Below, in pieces: positions 1-5,086 of a DNA stretch of 5,086 nucleotides. Position 1 is the stretch's first letter. Each line of letters begins with the position of its first letter. Under the pieces are notes generated by a model. The model saw nothing but the letters and a program-made list of their open reading frames with translations, did not search any database and was not told where the DNA came from. Source of the DNA: Erysipelotrichaceae bacterium (GTDB lineage: Bacteria > Bacillota_I > Bacilli_A > Erysipelotrichales > Coprobacillaceae); the NCBI GenBank assembly GCA_021200395.1, contig JAJQGQ010000177.1, positions 1-5,086 on the forward strand. Direction: 5' to 3'. Position numbers and translations under genes: made by a program.

Positions 1-471
1 TTTACAAATCCGTTTTTTCATCTTACAATATAATCTCATATTCTCAATAATATATGAAATTAAATGATTAAGCTAAAATACACTATAACAAAGTACTAAA
101 GTTTATAACTTGATCTTGGATTTTCTTTTAAAATAGGGATATGTATAATAGTTGGCAAGCAAATGACCACCTGCAGAAAAACCTATACCAAATATTTGAT
201 GAACATCTATATTCATATCTAATGCATTATTTTCTATATAACATAATGTTTCATCCAATTCTTCTAAAGGTAAGGGATAAGTACAATTACCAACACTATA
301 TTTAACGACAATAGCTTGGATATCATATTTAAGAAATTCTAAGGCTATAGGTTGTGCTTCCATATCACTTATCATAAGATAAGCACCACCTGGTAATATG
401 ATTGCAGTAGGAGCTTGTTTATCTAATGGATAAAAGTCGATAGTGAATTGATTGATTTTAATTGAATTCAT
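1..471 (-). pseudogene. alpha/beta hydrolase (esterase/BD-FAE type), broken by in-frame stops and cut by window edge
   Basis: The readable part is 122 codons (471 to 103), about half the usual length of around 250-280 residues for this COG0657-like esterase family. It shows the oxyanion-hole segment LPGGAY (residues 26-31), a segment ending VVKYSV typical of the family, and the nucleophile elbow GFSAGG with Ser99. The acid and histidine of the triad would lie further on and are not seen. After the TAA at 105-103 the same frame continues with family-like residues TLVLCYSVF (compare the usual LxxxYPVIS), meets a second stop, TAG at 75-73, and then stays open to the left edge. This looks like decay by point mutation, not a frameshift. 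The start is ATGA-coupled to the AcpS stop (4-base overlap), so it was the last known gene of the operon, perhaps an esterase or thioesterase for its product. A naturally short protein is possible but would lack a complete triad. Confidence 0.6.
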
Positions 472-836
472 TCTATCATCACCATTGCTATCGCATAATG
501 AGAAGCATAGGAAAGAGATATAAGTATATGTTGAATATCCAAGTTATTCATGAATGATGTTTCTAAATAAACTTGGGGATAATCATCTATATGATTGAGG
601 ATTTCAATATTTCTTAAATCAATGGGAAAAGATGACTGTAAAGTAGACAATGCTTTAAACGTTGCTTCTTTACCAGCAAATAGCGATGCGAAATATGGAG
701 CTTGATCCTTATATTCTTTTGATAATACGATTTCTTTTTGCGTAAACGTATGATTCATAAAAGCATTATCTTTTAATTTTAATAATCGCTCGACCTCATG
801 GATATCACATATATCAACACCTATACCTCTAACCAT
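468..836 (-). CDS. acpS: holo-[acyl-carrier-protein] synthase (AcpS-type 4'-phosphopantetheinyl transferase)
   Basis: This enzyme moves 4'-phosphopantetheine from CoA to the serine of an apo carrier protein in the cytoplasm, using Mg2+. The 122 residues fit the family (about 115-130). Visible motifs are GIGVDI with metal-binding Asp8, FTQKEI (31-36), FAGKEATFKAL (53-63) with Glu57 as the second metal ligand, and a C-terminal SLSYASHYAIA segment like the usual SISHxxxYAxA. It starts at ATG 836 behind a perfect AGGAGGT (847-841) that overlaps the stop of the kinase gene, so the start is secure. Oddities: the Arg normally six residues after the metal Asp (DIxxIxRI) is Glu14, and the Arg normally before FAxKEA is Leu52. 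The carrier gene four cistrons upstream is the obvious substrate, so this may be a dedicated enzyme, though it could also be the only AcpS of the cell. Confidence 0.92.
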   Translation of the reverse strand: MVRGIGVDICDIHEVERLLKLKDNAFMNHTFTQKEIVLSKEYKDQAPYFASLFAGKEATFKALSTLQSSFPIDLRNIEILNHIDDYPQVYLETSFMNNLDIQHILISLSYASHYAIAMVMIE

Positions 837-845
837 TATAACCTC

Positions 846-1955
846 CTAAAACTCAAAATGATCCCATACTGGTTTGCCAGTATATTTTTTTAACTCTTCT
901 TCACCATTTAAAACACGCATTGCACCTGATGCCATAGCCTCCATTTCAAATTCTCCAGGATAAGCATAAACTGGGGCAATAAAACTACATGTTTCAACAA
1001 TTTGATGAACCAAATCTTCACTATAAACCATACCACCACTTAATAATATGGCATCAACATCACCATGTAAAACAGCAGCCATCGAACCAATCCATTTTTC
1101 AATTTGATAAATCATACTATTCCAAACCATTTTGGCATATTGATCACCATTATCAGCACGATGAGTTAGTTCAATAGCATCTGAAATACCTGTTAAATCA
1201 ATAAAGCCACCATTTCGCGTACAATATTTTCTTAATTCTTTTGGTGATAAATTGTTCTTTTCCATGAAAGATATCATATTAGCTACAGATAAACTTCCAC
1301 ATCTTGTAGGAGCCATTGGACCCTCACCACCAACAATATCATTACCATCAATCATTCTACCTTTGCGATGAGCTGATATAGAGATACCACCACCAATGTG
1401 ACAAACAATATAATTACAATCTTCATATTTCTTTTTCATCACATTTTTACTATGTTGGATAGCCGTTTCTTTTAAATTCAAGGCATGCAAATGAATAATA
1501 CGATATTCGTCCTTAATACCTGTCATTCTGGCTAGATCTTGAAGTTCATCGACATCTGGAGGATTCACGACCATGGCTTTAGCATGATATTTTCTAGCAA
1601 ATTCATAAGCAAGTTGTGAGCCTAGATTAGCAGGATGAACAACACCATTGGCACAAGTTCGTGCATGTTCAAGTAACAAGTCATCCACTTCATAAGTGCC
1701 ACCTTCCATTGCAATAAGGCCACCACCTCTACCAACAAATACATCAATATCATTTAAAGATATATGATTTTCATTTAATAATTGTAGAATTGTATCACGA
1801 CGATAAGGTAATTGATCATTTAATGTTTCAAATTGATTTAATTCACTTACATCATGAGAAACACTCTTAGAAAATACACATCTTTCATTTTCAAATAAAG
1901 CTATTTTCGTAGAAGTTGAACCAGGATTGATTGTCAAAATTTTATATTTATTCAT
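846..1955 (-). CDS. buk: butyrate kinase-type short-chain fatty acid kinase
   Basis: This is an ASKHA-fold kinase of the acetate/butyrate kinase family, which interconverts acyl phosphate + ADP with carboxylate + ATP in the cytoplasm. The 369 residues compare with about 355 for typical Buk; the extra is mostly a C-terminal tail (about 355-369). Motifs: NPGSTSTKIALFE (10-22, phosphate 1 loop), GRGGGL (75-80), HPANLG (107-112), HALN (157-160), CHIGGGIS (185-192), GGEGP (209-213), LLSGGMVYSE (304-313, adenosine loop) and YPGEFEMEAMASGAMRVLNG. These fit Buk and not AckA. Unusual residues: VNP (130-132) where Buk has VDP, and APTRCG (215-220) where Buk has SPERSG; Arg218 is kept. The ATG overlaps the transacylase stop by 8 bases and has no clear Shine-Dalgarno, so it is probably translated by coupling. 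With the upstream transacylase it could release an acid with ATP gain, or activate an acid. The actual substrate is not known. Confidence 0.9.
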   Translation of the reverse strand: MNKYKILTINPGSTSTKIALFENERCVFSKSVSHDVSELNQFETLNDQLPYRRDTILQLLNENHISLNDIDVFVGRGGGLIAMEGGTYEVDDLLLEHARTCANGVVHPANLGSQLAYEFARKYHAKAMVVNPPDVDELQDLARMTGIKDEYRIIHLHALNLKETAIQHSKNVMKKKYEDCNYIVCHIGGGISISAHRKGRMIDGNDIVGGEGPMAPTRCGSLSVANMISFMEKNNLSPKELRKYCTRNGGFIDLTGISDAIELTHRADNGDQYAKMVWNSMIYQIEKWIGSMAAVLHGDVDAILLSGGMVYSEDLVHQIVETCSFIAPVYAYPGEFEMEAMASGAMRVLNGEEELKKYTGKPVWDHFEF

Positions 1956-2955
1956 CTTTTAAACCACTAGCTCTAACAGCACTAATAATAATATTACCTT
2001 TAATTTCAGAAACTGGTGCACCTCTTGAACAATCACAAATCACTTTCTTAAATCCTTGTAGCATTGGTCCATAAGCATCTGCCCCTGTTAACTGTTGAAT
2101 AATCTTCACACTAATATTACCAACATTAAGATCAGGCCATATCAAAATATTAGCTTTTCCTGCTACTTTACTTTCGCCAGGAACTTTCTTTTGTGCTACC
2201 TCTAAAGAAATCGCACTATCAAATTGATATTCACCTTCAATAGCTAAATCCGGTCTTAATTCATTAGCTATCTTAACAGCTTCTTTCACTTTATCAACCA
2301 ATTCCCCTTGACCACTACCTAAAGTAGAATAAGAAAGCATAGCACAACGAGGTTCCCAATCTAATAATACTTTGACTTCTTCACAGGCATCAATTGCTAT
2401 ATTAGCTAGTTGCTTAGAAGTAGGATTGGTACAAACAGCACTATCACCAAAAACTAATAAATCACCTTCACTACCTTTAAATCCTGGAATTTGGCATAAT
2501 GCAATACTTGAAATTGTATCAACACCCTCTTTCAAACCAATCATCATTTGGCCTGCTAATAAAACATCACCTGTAGGATTATCAATACCAGCAAAAGTCA
2601 CGGCTACTTCATCAACAGCTTCCATAGTCATAGCATAATATAATGGATTTTGCATACGTCTACTTAAAGCTTTTTCTTTTAAAAATGTTCCTTCTTTATG
2701 AACATATTTATCAATAATACTATTCTTATATGTTTCATCATTAATATCGATAATTTCAAAAACACTAAAATCATATCCTCTTTCTTCACATAATTCCTTG
2801 ATTCTTGAAGCATCGCCTATGAGAACAGGAAGGATGTAACCATCCTTACCTGTTTCATAAGCTGCTTGCATCATTTTTTCATTTTCAGCTTCAGGAAATG
2901 CGACTTTTTGTGGATTGATTTTAGCTTTAGCATATATATTATCTAATACACTCAT
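1948..2955 (-). CDS. pta: phosphate acyltransferase, Pta (phosphate acetyltransferase)-type
   Basis: This is a PTA_PTB family enzyme, interconverting acyl thioester + phosphate with acyl phosphate + thiol. The 335 residues match single-domain Pta. Pta-like features: KVAFPEAENEK (17-27), EPRCAMLSYSTLGSG (201-215), EGEYQFDSA (240-248), VAGKANILIWPDLNVGN (264-280), GPMLQGF (296-302) and CSRG (309-312) with the catalytic Ser310-Arg311 pair. These resemble Pta much more than phosphate butyryltransferase, although the next gene is a butyrate kinase. The region corresponding to TADTxRPALQ is TGDVLLAGQ (128-136); the invariant Arg is Leu133, and no Arg occurs between 101 and 202. Since that Arg is linked to CoA binding, the thioester partner might be the carrier protein two cistrons up, which is an inference. 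Start ATG 2955 lies 11 bases after the carrier stop, behind a modest AGGAT (2965-2961). The gene symbol is by family resemblance; acetyl specificity is not shown. Confidence 0.85.
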   Translation of the reverse strand: MSVLDNIYAKAKINPQKVAFPEAENEKMMQAAYETGKDGYILPVLIGDASRIKELCEERGYDFSVFEIIDINDETYKNSIIDKYVHKEGTFLKEKALSRRMQNPLYYAMTMEAVDEVAVTFAGIDNPTGDVLLAGQMMIGLKEGVDTISSIALCQIPGFKGSEGDLLVFGDSAVCTNPTSKQLANIAIDACEEVKVLLDWEPRCAMLSYSTLGSGQGELVDKVKEAVKIANELRPDLAIEGEYQFDSAISLEVAQKKVPGESKVAGKANILIWPDLNVGNISVKIIQQLTGADAYGPMLQGFKKVICDCSRGAPVSEIKGNIIISAVRASGLKDE

Positions 2956-2966
2956 AAGTCATCCTA

Positions 2967-3206
2967 TTATAAAAGTTCTGCAACTTTATCCACTAATTCA
3001 TTAATATTTTTGCATTGAGATGCTGTTGGTAAATCTACCAAAACATCTAATTCATTTTCAATGAGAGATACTAATCCAACCATTAAAATAGAAGCACCAC
3101 CTAAATCATCTTTAAAAGATGTTTCTAAAGATAATTCATTGATATCTTTTTTATATGTAATACTAACACATTCTATAACTTTTTCAGCTATTTCATTTCT
3201 ATCCAT
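2967..3206 (-). CDS. discrete acyl carrier protein with atypical LGGxS pantetheine site
   Basis: This is a small four-helix carrier of 79 residues that holds acyl groups on a 4'-phosphopantetheine arm. The attachment site is DLGGASI, with Ser39 counted from the start used here. Fatty-acid ACPs have GADSL; here the Asp before Ser is Ala, and the LGGxS form is more like peptidyl carrier domains. Helix II after the Ser is mostly hydrophobic (ILMVGLVSLIENEL), with fewer acids than a housekeeping ACP. An ATG at 3221 is in frame but its first codons contain the ribosome site AAGGAG (3218-3213); that site sits 6 bases before ATG 3206, so 3206 is the better start. Only one base separates it from the stop of the DUF35 gene. 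It lies between a thiolase/DUF35 pair and a transacylase, with an AcpS in the same operon, so it is probably a pathway-dedicated carrier. A D-alanyl carrier (DltC) role is unlikely because no dlt genes are present. Confidence 0.88.
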   Translation of the reverse strand: MDRNEIAEKVIECVSITYKKDINELSLETSFKDDLGGASILMVGLVSLIENELDVLVDLPTASQCKNINELVDKVAELL

Positions 3207-3207
3207 A

Positions 3208-3621
3208 TTATTCTCCTTCATCTAATTCAAAGATAACTGTCTTCACTTCGCCTCTTTGAATAATCTTAGCGTGTACATCTACTGGTAATTTAGCCATTAA
3301 TTCATCACGATTTTTCTTAGAAACACCTTGTACCATGGCATTAACGCCTGCACCTTCTGCAATTTCAACTGTTGCAAAGCAATAAGGCATAAGATCATTA
3401 TTTTCTGGTTTTGTAGATAAAACAGCTGGCATAATTAATGATGTCATTTTTGCTTTTCCGCTGATTTCTACCCATTCAGTATCTGGGCATCCACAAGTAT
3501 TGCATGCATAAACAGGAGGGAATTCAATAGCACCACATCTTTTACATTTACGTCCTAATATTTTTCCTTCTTCAAGACCATCGTAATATGTTTTAACGAT
3601 TTTTTCTAATTTAACACTCAT
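3208..3621 (-). CDS. DUF35 / Zn-ribbon and OB-fold protein, thiolase partner
   Basis: At 137 residues it has the full DUF35 layout: an N-terminal helix (about 4-20), a rubredoxin-like zinc ribbon, CKRCG (Cys26, Cys29) and CNTCG (Cys40, Cys43), then an OB-fold of beta strands (about 50-134). All four zinc cysteines are present. Proteins of this family bind thiolase-like enzymes and help bring acyl-thioesters to their active sites. Known examples are the archaeal acetoacetyl-CoA thiolase/HMG-CoA synthase complex, the Ltp2-DUF35 aldolase of steroid side-chain breakdown, and PhlB in the PhlACB acetyltransferase. Its gene directly follows a thiolase-like gene, with its AGGAGG (3633-3628) overlapping that gene's stop codon, which supports a complex of the two. 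It has no catalytic signature of its own. The 3' end carries the ribosome site of the carrier gene. Confidence 0.9.
   Translation of the reverse strand: MSVKLEKIVKTYYDGLEEGKILGRKCKRCGAIEFPPVYACNTCGCPDTEWVEISGKAKMTSLIMPAVLSTKPENNDLMPYCFATVEIAEGAGVNAMVQGVSKKNRDELMAKLPVDVHAKIIQRGEVKTVIFELDEGE
3213..3218 (-). promoter_or_regulatory. ribosome binding site that fixes the carrier-protein start
   Basis: AAGGAG read on the minus strand, 6 bases before ATG 3206. It lies inside the last codons of the DUF35 gene and just downstream of the alternative ATG 3221. A start at 3221 would place the site inside the coding sequence and leave that ATG with no comparable site, so 3206 is preferred. Confidence 0.75.
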
Positions 3622-3631
3622 AAGCTTCCTC

Positions 3632-4927
3632 CTATATTTCCTTTGTTCTTAAAATAATGGCAGCAAGATTTTGTCCTCCACCAAATCCTCTTAACATAGT
3701 TGTTTTTGGTAACTTCTTAACTTGACGTTCACCACATTCATTACGCATTTGTTTCACTGCTTCATATATATCTGCTAATCCACTAGCTGCATGTGCATGT
3801 CCAAATGATGTTCTACCACCATTGGTGTTGATTGGTTTATCACCATCATAAGCAGTTCTACCTTCACAAACATATTTCCAACCTTCACCTTCAGGTAAAT
3901 AACCTGCAATTTCAGCAGCAATTAAATGAGAAGTGATGATAAAATCATTTGCATAGAATAAATCAATTTCATCGGGTTTAACACCAGTTATTTCATAAAC
4001 CTGTCTAACAGCTTCTTTAGTTCCTTCAATTTCCAAATGAGGTGTATTACCTTCCAAAGCTGAAGAACCAATACCTAAAACTTCAATTGGTTTAACCTTT
4101 CCATGTGTTAATTCTTCAACCATATCAGTTGCACAAACAATAACAGCAGCAGCACCATCACATTTCAGTTCCATACCACCAACTCTTAAATAATCACCCA
4201 TCTTAGGATTATAAGGTGAACGCATATAATCCATCACATCATCAAATCCAGCTTCTTTCGCAAGATCAGCATATTCTCTTCTTTCCAAAGCTAATGGATT
4301 TTTAGCAGCATTACGACGATTATTAATAGACATATGATTCAAAGTATCATCAATTTGTTGATCAGTTAAATGATATTTTAAAGCATAAGCTTGGGCAGCG
4401 TCATCAAAACAAATGGTTGGTCCTGCCATAAATTGACGTGTATAACAACGATCATAAATCCATTTTGTTGTTTCTAGGAATTTACCCATTTCTAGCTTTT
4501 CACGTTTATAAGGATGATTCTCAACACATACACTATCACCAAATTCCACGCATCCTGATAAAACACAATTATACTTTCCTGATGCTACAGCATTAACTGC
4601 TTGTTCCAAAGCCAAATAACCTGTACAACAAGCCTCACTATGATGAATAGATCCTTTTCCCTTCATACCAAACCAATTAGCAACTTGCATATTTGGCGTA
4701 ATATAATTAGATGAATTTAATGGGCTGGCTTCACCATGGAAATAAAAATCAACATCTTTTGGTTCAACACCAGCATCCTCCATTGCTTTTAATGCTGCAT
4801 AACCAAATAATTCACCTTCAGTTAAACCATTTGTTTCTTCATTATCAACAGTGTACATAAATGGCGTGCAGCCAACACCTATAATAGAAACACTTCTACT
4901 ATACTTATTTAATTTTGTCTGGTTCAT
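3632..4927 (-). CDS. SCP-x/thiolase-family acyl-thioester C-acyltransferase
   Basis: This is a 431-residue, cytoplasmic thiolase-fold enzyme, most like the SCP-x/archaeal thiolase branch that works with DUF35 partners. The N-terminal strand is SVSIIGVGCTPF (12-23). The nucleophile loop is SEACCTGYLALEQ (97-109); by alignment with CATG/CASG of SCP-x thiolases Cys100 is the likely nucleophile, with Cys101 the alternative if compared with FabH. The C-terminal half has LPEGEG (344-349) and INTNGGRTSFGHAHAASG (366-383), with His377 as the conserved base of the GHP/GHA motif. Two things are odd: the HDCF/NEAF motif reads ANDF (326-329), and the usual C-terminal thiolase CxG is absent, with GFGGGQN (414-420) there instead. 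Condensation, C-acyl transfer or retro-aldol cleavage are all possible for this family. It is the first gene of the operon; ATG 4927 has AAGGAG (4939-4934) six bases ahead. Confidence 0.85.
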   Translation of the reverse strand: MNQTKLNKYSRSVSIIGVGCTPFMYTVDNEETNGLTEGELFGYAALKAMEDAGVEPKDVDFYFHGEASPLNSSNYITPNMQVANWFGMKGKGSIHHSEACCTGYLALEQAVNAVASGKYNCVLSGCVEFGDSVCVENHPYKREKLEMGKFLETTKWIYDRCYTRQFMAGPTICFDDAAQAYALKYHLTDQQIDDTLNHMSINNRRNAAKNPLALERREYADLAKEAGFDDVMDYMRSPYNPKMGDYLRVGGMELKCDGAAAVIVCATDMVEELTHGKVKPIEVLGIGSSALEGNTPHLEIEGTKEAVRQVYEITGVKPDEIDLFYANDFIITSHLIAAEIAGYLPEGEGWKYVCEGRTAYDGDKPINTNGGRTSFGHAHAASGLADIYEAVKQMRNECGERQVKKLPKTTMLRGFGGGQNLAAIILRTKEI

Positions 4928-4933
4928 AATTTT

Positions 4934-4939
4934 CTCCTT
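4934..4939 (-). promoter_or_regulatory. ribosome binding site of the first operon gene
   Basis: AAGGAG read on the minus strand with a 6-base spacer to ATG 4927 of the thiolase-like gene. It supports that start and the position of the operon front. Confidence 0.8.
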
Positions 4940-4948
4940 TCTATTTTT

Positions 4949-4962
4949 TATAACCGCTTACA
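4949..4962 (-). promoter_or_regulatory. cre-like site (putative CcpA operator)
   Basis: Minus-strand TGTAAGCGGTTATA agrees with the catabolite-response consensus TGWAANCGNTNWCA at every fixed position but one (T instead of C at position 13). It lies between the promoter candidates and the ribosome site, 22 bases before the first start codon. CcpA bound downstream of a promoter normally blocks transcription when good sugars are present, so the operon would be under carbon catabolite repression. The match is seen directly; function is inferred, and one 14-base match in AT-rich DNA can be chance. Confidence 0.5.
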
Positions 4963-4973
4963 TTTTCTCATTG

Positions 4974-5029
4974 TTTATCATTTTTTAACAGCACACCTTG
5001 TCTATAAACGTTGATAAAAAAATAGACAA
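4974..5029 (-). promoter_or_regulatory. candidate promoter region of the operon
   Basis: Two weak sigma-A-type candidates lie on the minus strand. The first is TTGTCT (5029-5024), a 17-base spacer, then TATAGA (5006-5001), 4/6 at each box, giving a leader of about 65 bases. The second is TAGACA (5004-4999) with GATAAA (4979-4974), where the -35 is good but the 19-base spacer is long; this would start transcription right at the cre-like box. No strong consensus promoter is present, and neither candidate can be chosen from the sequence alone. Confidence 0.35.
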
Positions 5030-5051
5030 TTTAATAAAAATTGTCTATTTT
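5019..5051. repeat. perfect 14-bp inverted repeat with 5-base loop
   Basis: The arms AAAATAGACAATTT (5019-5032) and AAATTGTCTATTTT (5038-5051) are perfect reverse complements around AATAA. Only two G/C pairs lie in the stem. On the minus strand the hairpin runs into seven T (5022-5016), so it could be a weak terminator for a gene entering from the right. The core TTGTCTAT also recurs at 4998-5005, outside the hairpin, which fits an operator better than a terminator. Both readings remain open. Confidence 0.75.
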
Positions 5052-5086
5052 AGCCTATTTTTCAAAATCATTATTAGATATAATAT

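Noticed and set aside
37..56. Weak inverted repeat TCATAT / ATATGA near the left edge, considered as operon terminator
   Set aside because: Only 6 AT-rich pairs with a 10-base loop and no T-run; it also lies inside the likely continuation of the broken hydrolase.
989..1177. 62-codon open frame on the plus strand
   Set aside because: It lies wholly inside the butyrate kinase gene on the other strand, is rich in His/Gln from antisense reading, and has no ribosome site or known motif.
2372..2638. 88-codon open frame on the plus strand
   Set aside because: It is antisense to the conserved middle of the transacylase gene, with Ser/Pro/Ile-rich composition typical of a shadow frame.
2967..3206. 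Housekeeping fatty-acid ACP (acpP)
   Set aside because: The DSL motif is changed, helix II is not acidic, and no fab genes are nearby.
5045..5086. Short frame open from the right edge to a TAG at 5047-5045 on the minus strand
   Set aside because: Only 13 codons, no recognisable residues; cannot be told from intergenic AT-rich DNA.
1..5086. CRISPR arrays, insertion sequences, tRNA or rRNA genes, riboswitches
   Set aside because: No repeated spacer-type units, transposase motifs, structural RNA signatures or long conserved leader were seen; nearly the whole window is coding.

Overview
The window is AT-rich bacterial DNA. It carries one closely packed block of seven genes, all on the minus strand and read from right to left. 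The strong AGGAGG/AAGGAG ribosome sites, the AT-rich codon choice, a CcpA-type cre-like box and the protein families point to a low-GC Firmicutes-type anaerobe. Erysipelotrichia-like gut bacteria are my best guess, which is an inference. TGA is used as a stop (end of the AcpS gene), so this is not a Mycoplasma-type code.

Layout in transcription order: a 159-base upstream region (4928-5086) with a perfect 14-bp hairpin, three copies of TTGTCTAT in alternating orientation, weak promoter candidates and a cre-like box. Then come an SCP-x-type thiolase-like enzyme (4927-3632), its usual kind of partner, a DUF35 zinc-ribbon/OB-fold protein (3621-3208), a small discrete acyl carrier protein (3206-2967), a phosphate acetyltransferase-type transacylase (2955-1948), a butyrate kinase-type kinase (1955-846), an AcpS-type phosphopantetheinyl transferase (836-468), and the front half of an alpha/beta hydrolase that appears broken by two in-frame stops (471 to the left edge). 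Gaps are 1-11 bases or the genes overlap, so they are very likely one operon with translational coupling.

The set reads as a self-contained carrier-based acyl pathway: a private carrier protein, the enzyme that loads its pantetheine arm, a C-C bond-forming (or breaking) thiolase/DUF35 pair, and a transacylase plus kinase that could connect acyl-thioester to acyl-phosphate to free acid and ATP, or run the other way to activate a free acid. No ketoreductase, dehydratase, enoyl reductase, acyltransferase or classical ketosynthase is visible, so the product cannot be named from this window.

Several proteins depart from family norms at telling positions. The carrier has Ala where the DSL Asp should be. 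AcpS has Glu where the Arg expected to contact that Asp should be. The transacylase has lost an Arg linked to CoA binding. The kinase has Asn in place of an active-site Asp. The thiolase has an altered HDCF/NEAF motif. Together these suggest a specialised, co-evolved system rather than a housekeeping copy. All family comparisons are from memory and not from a search.
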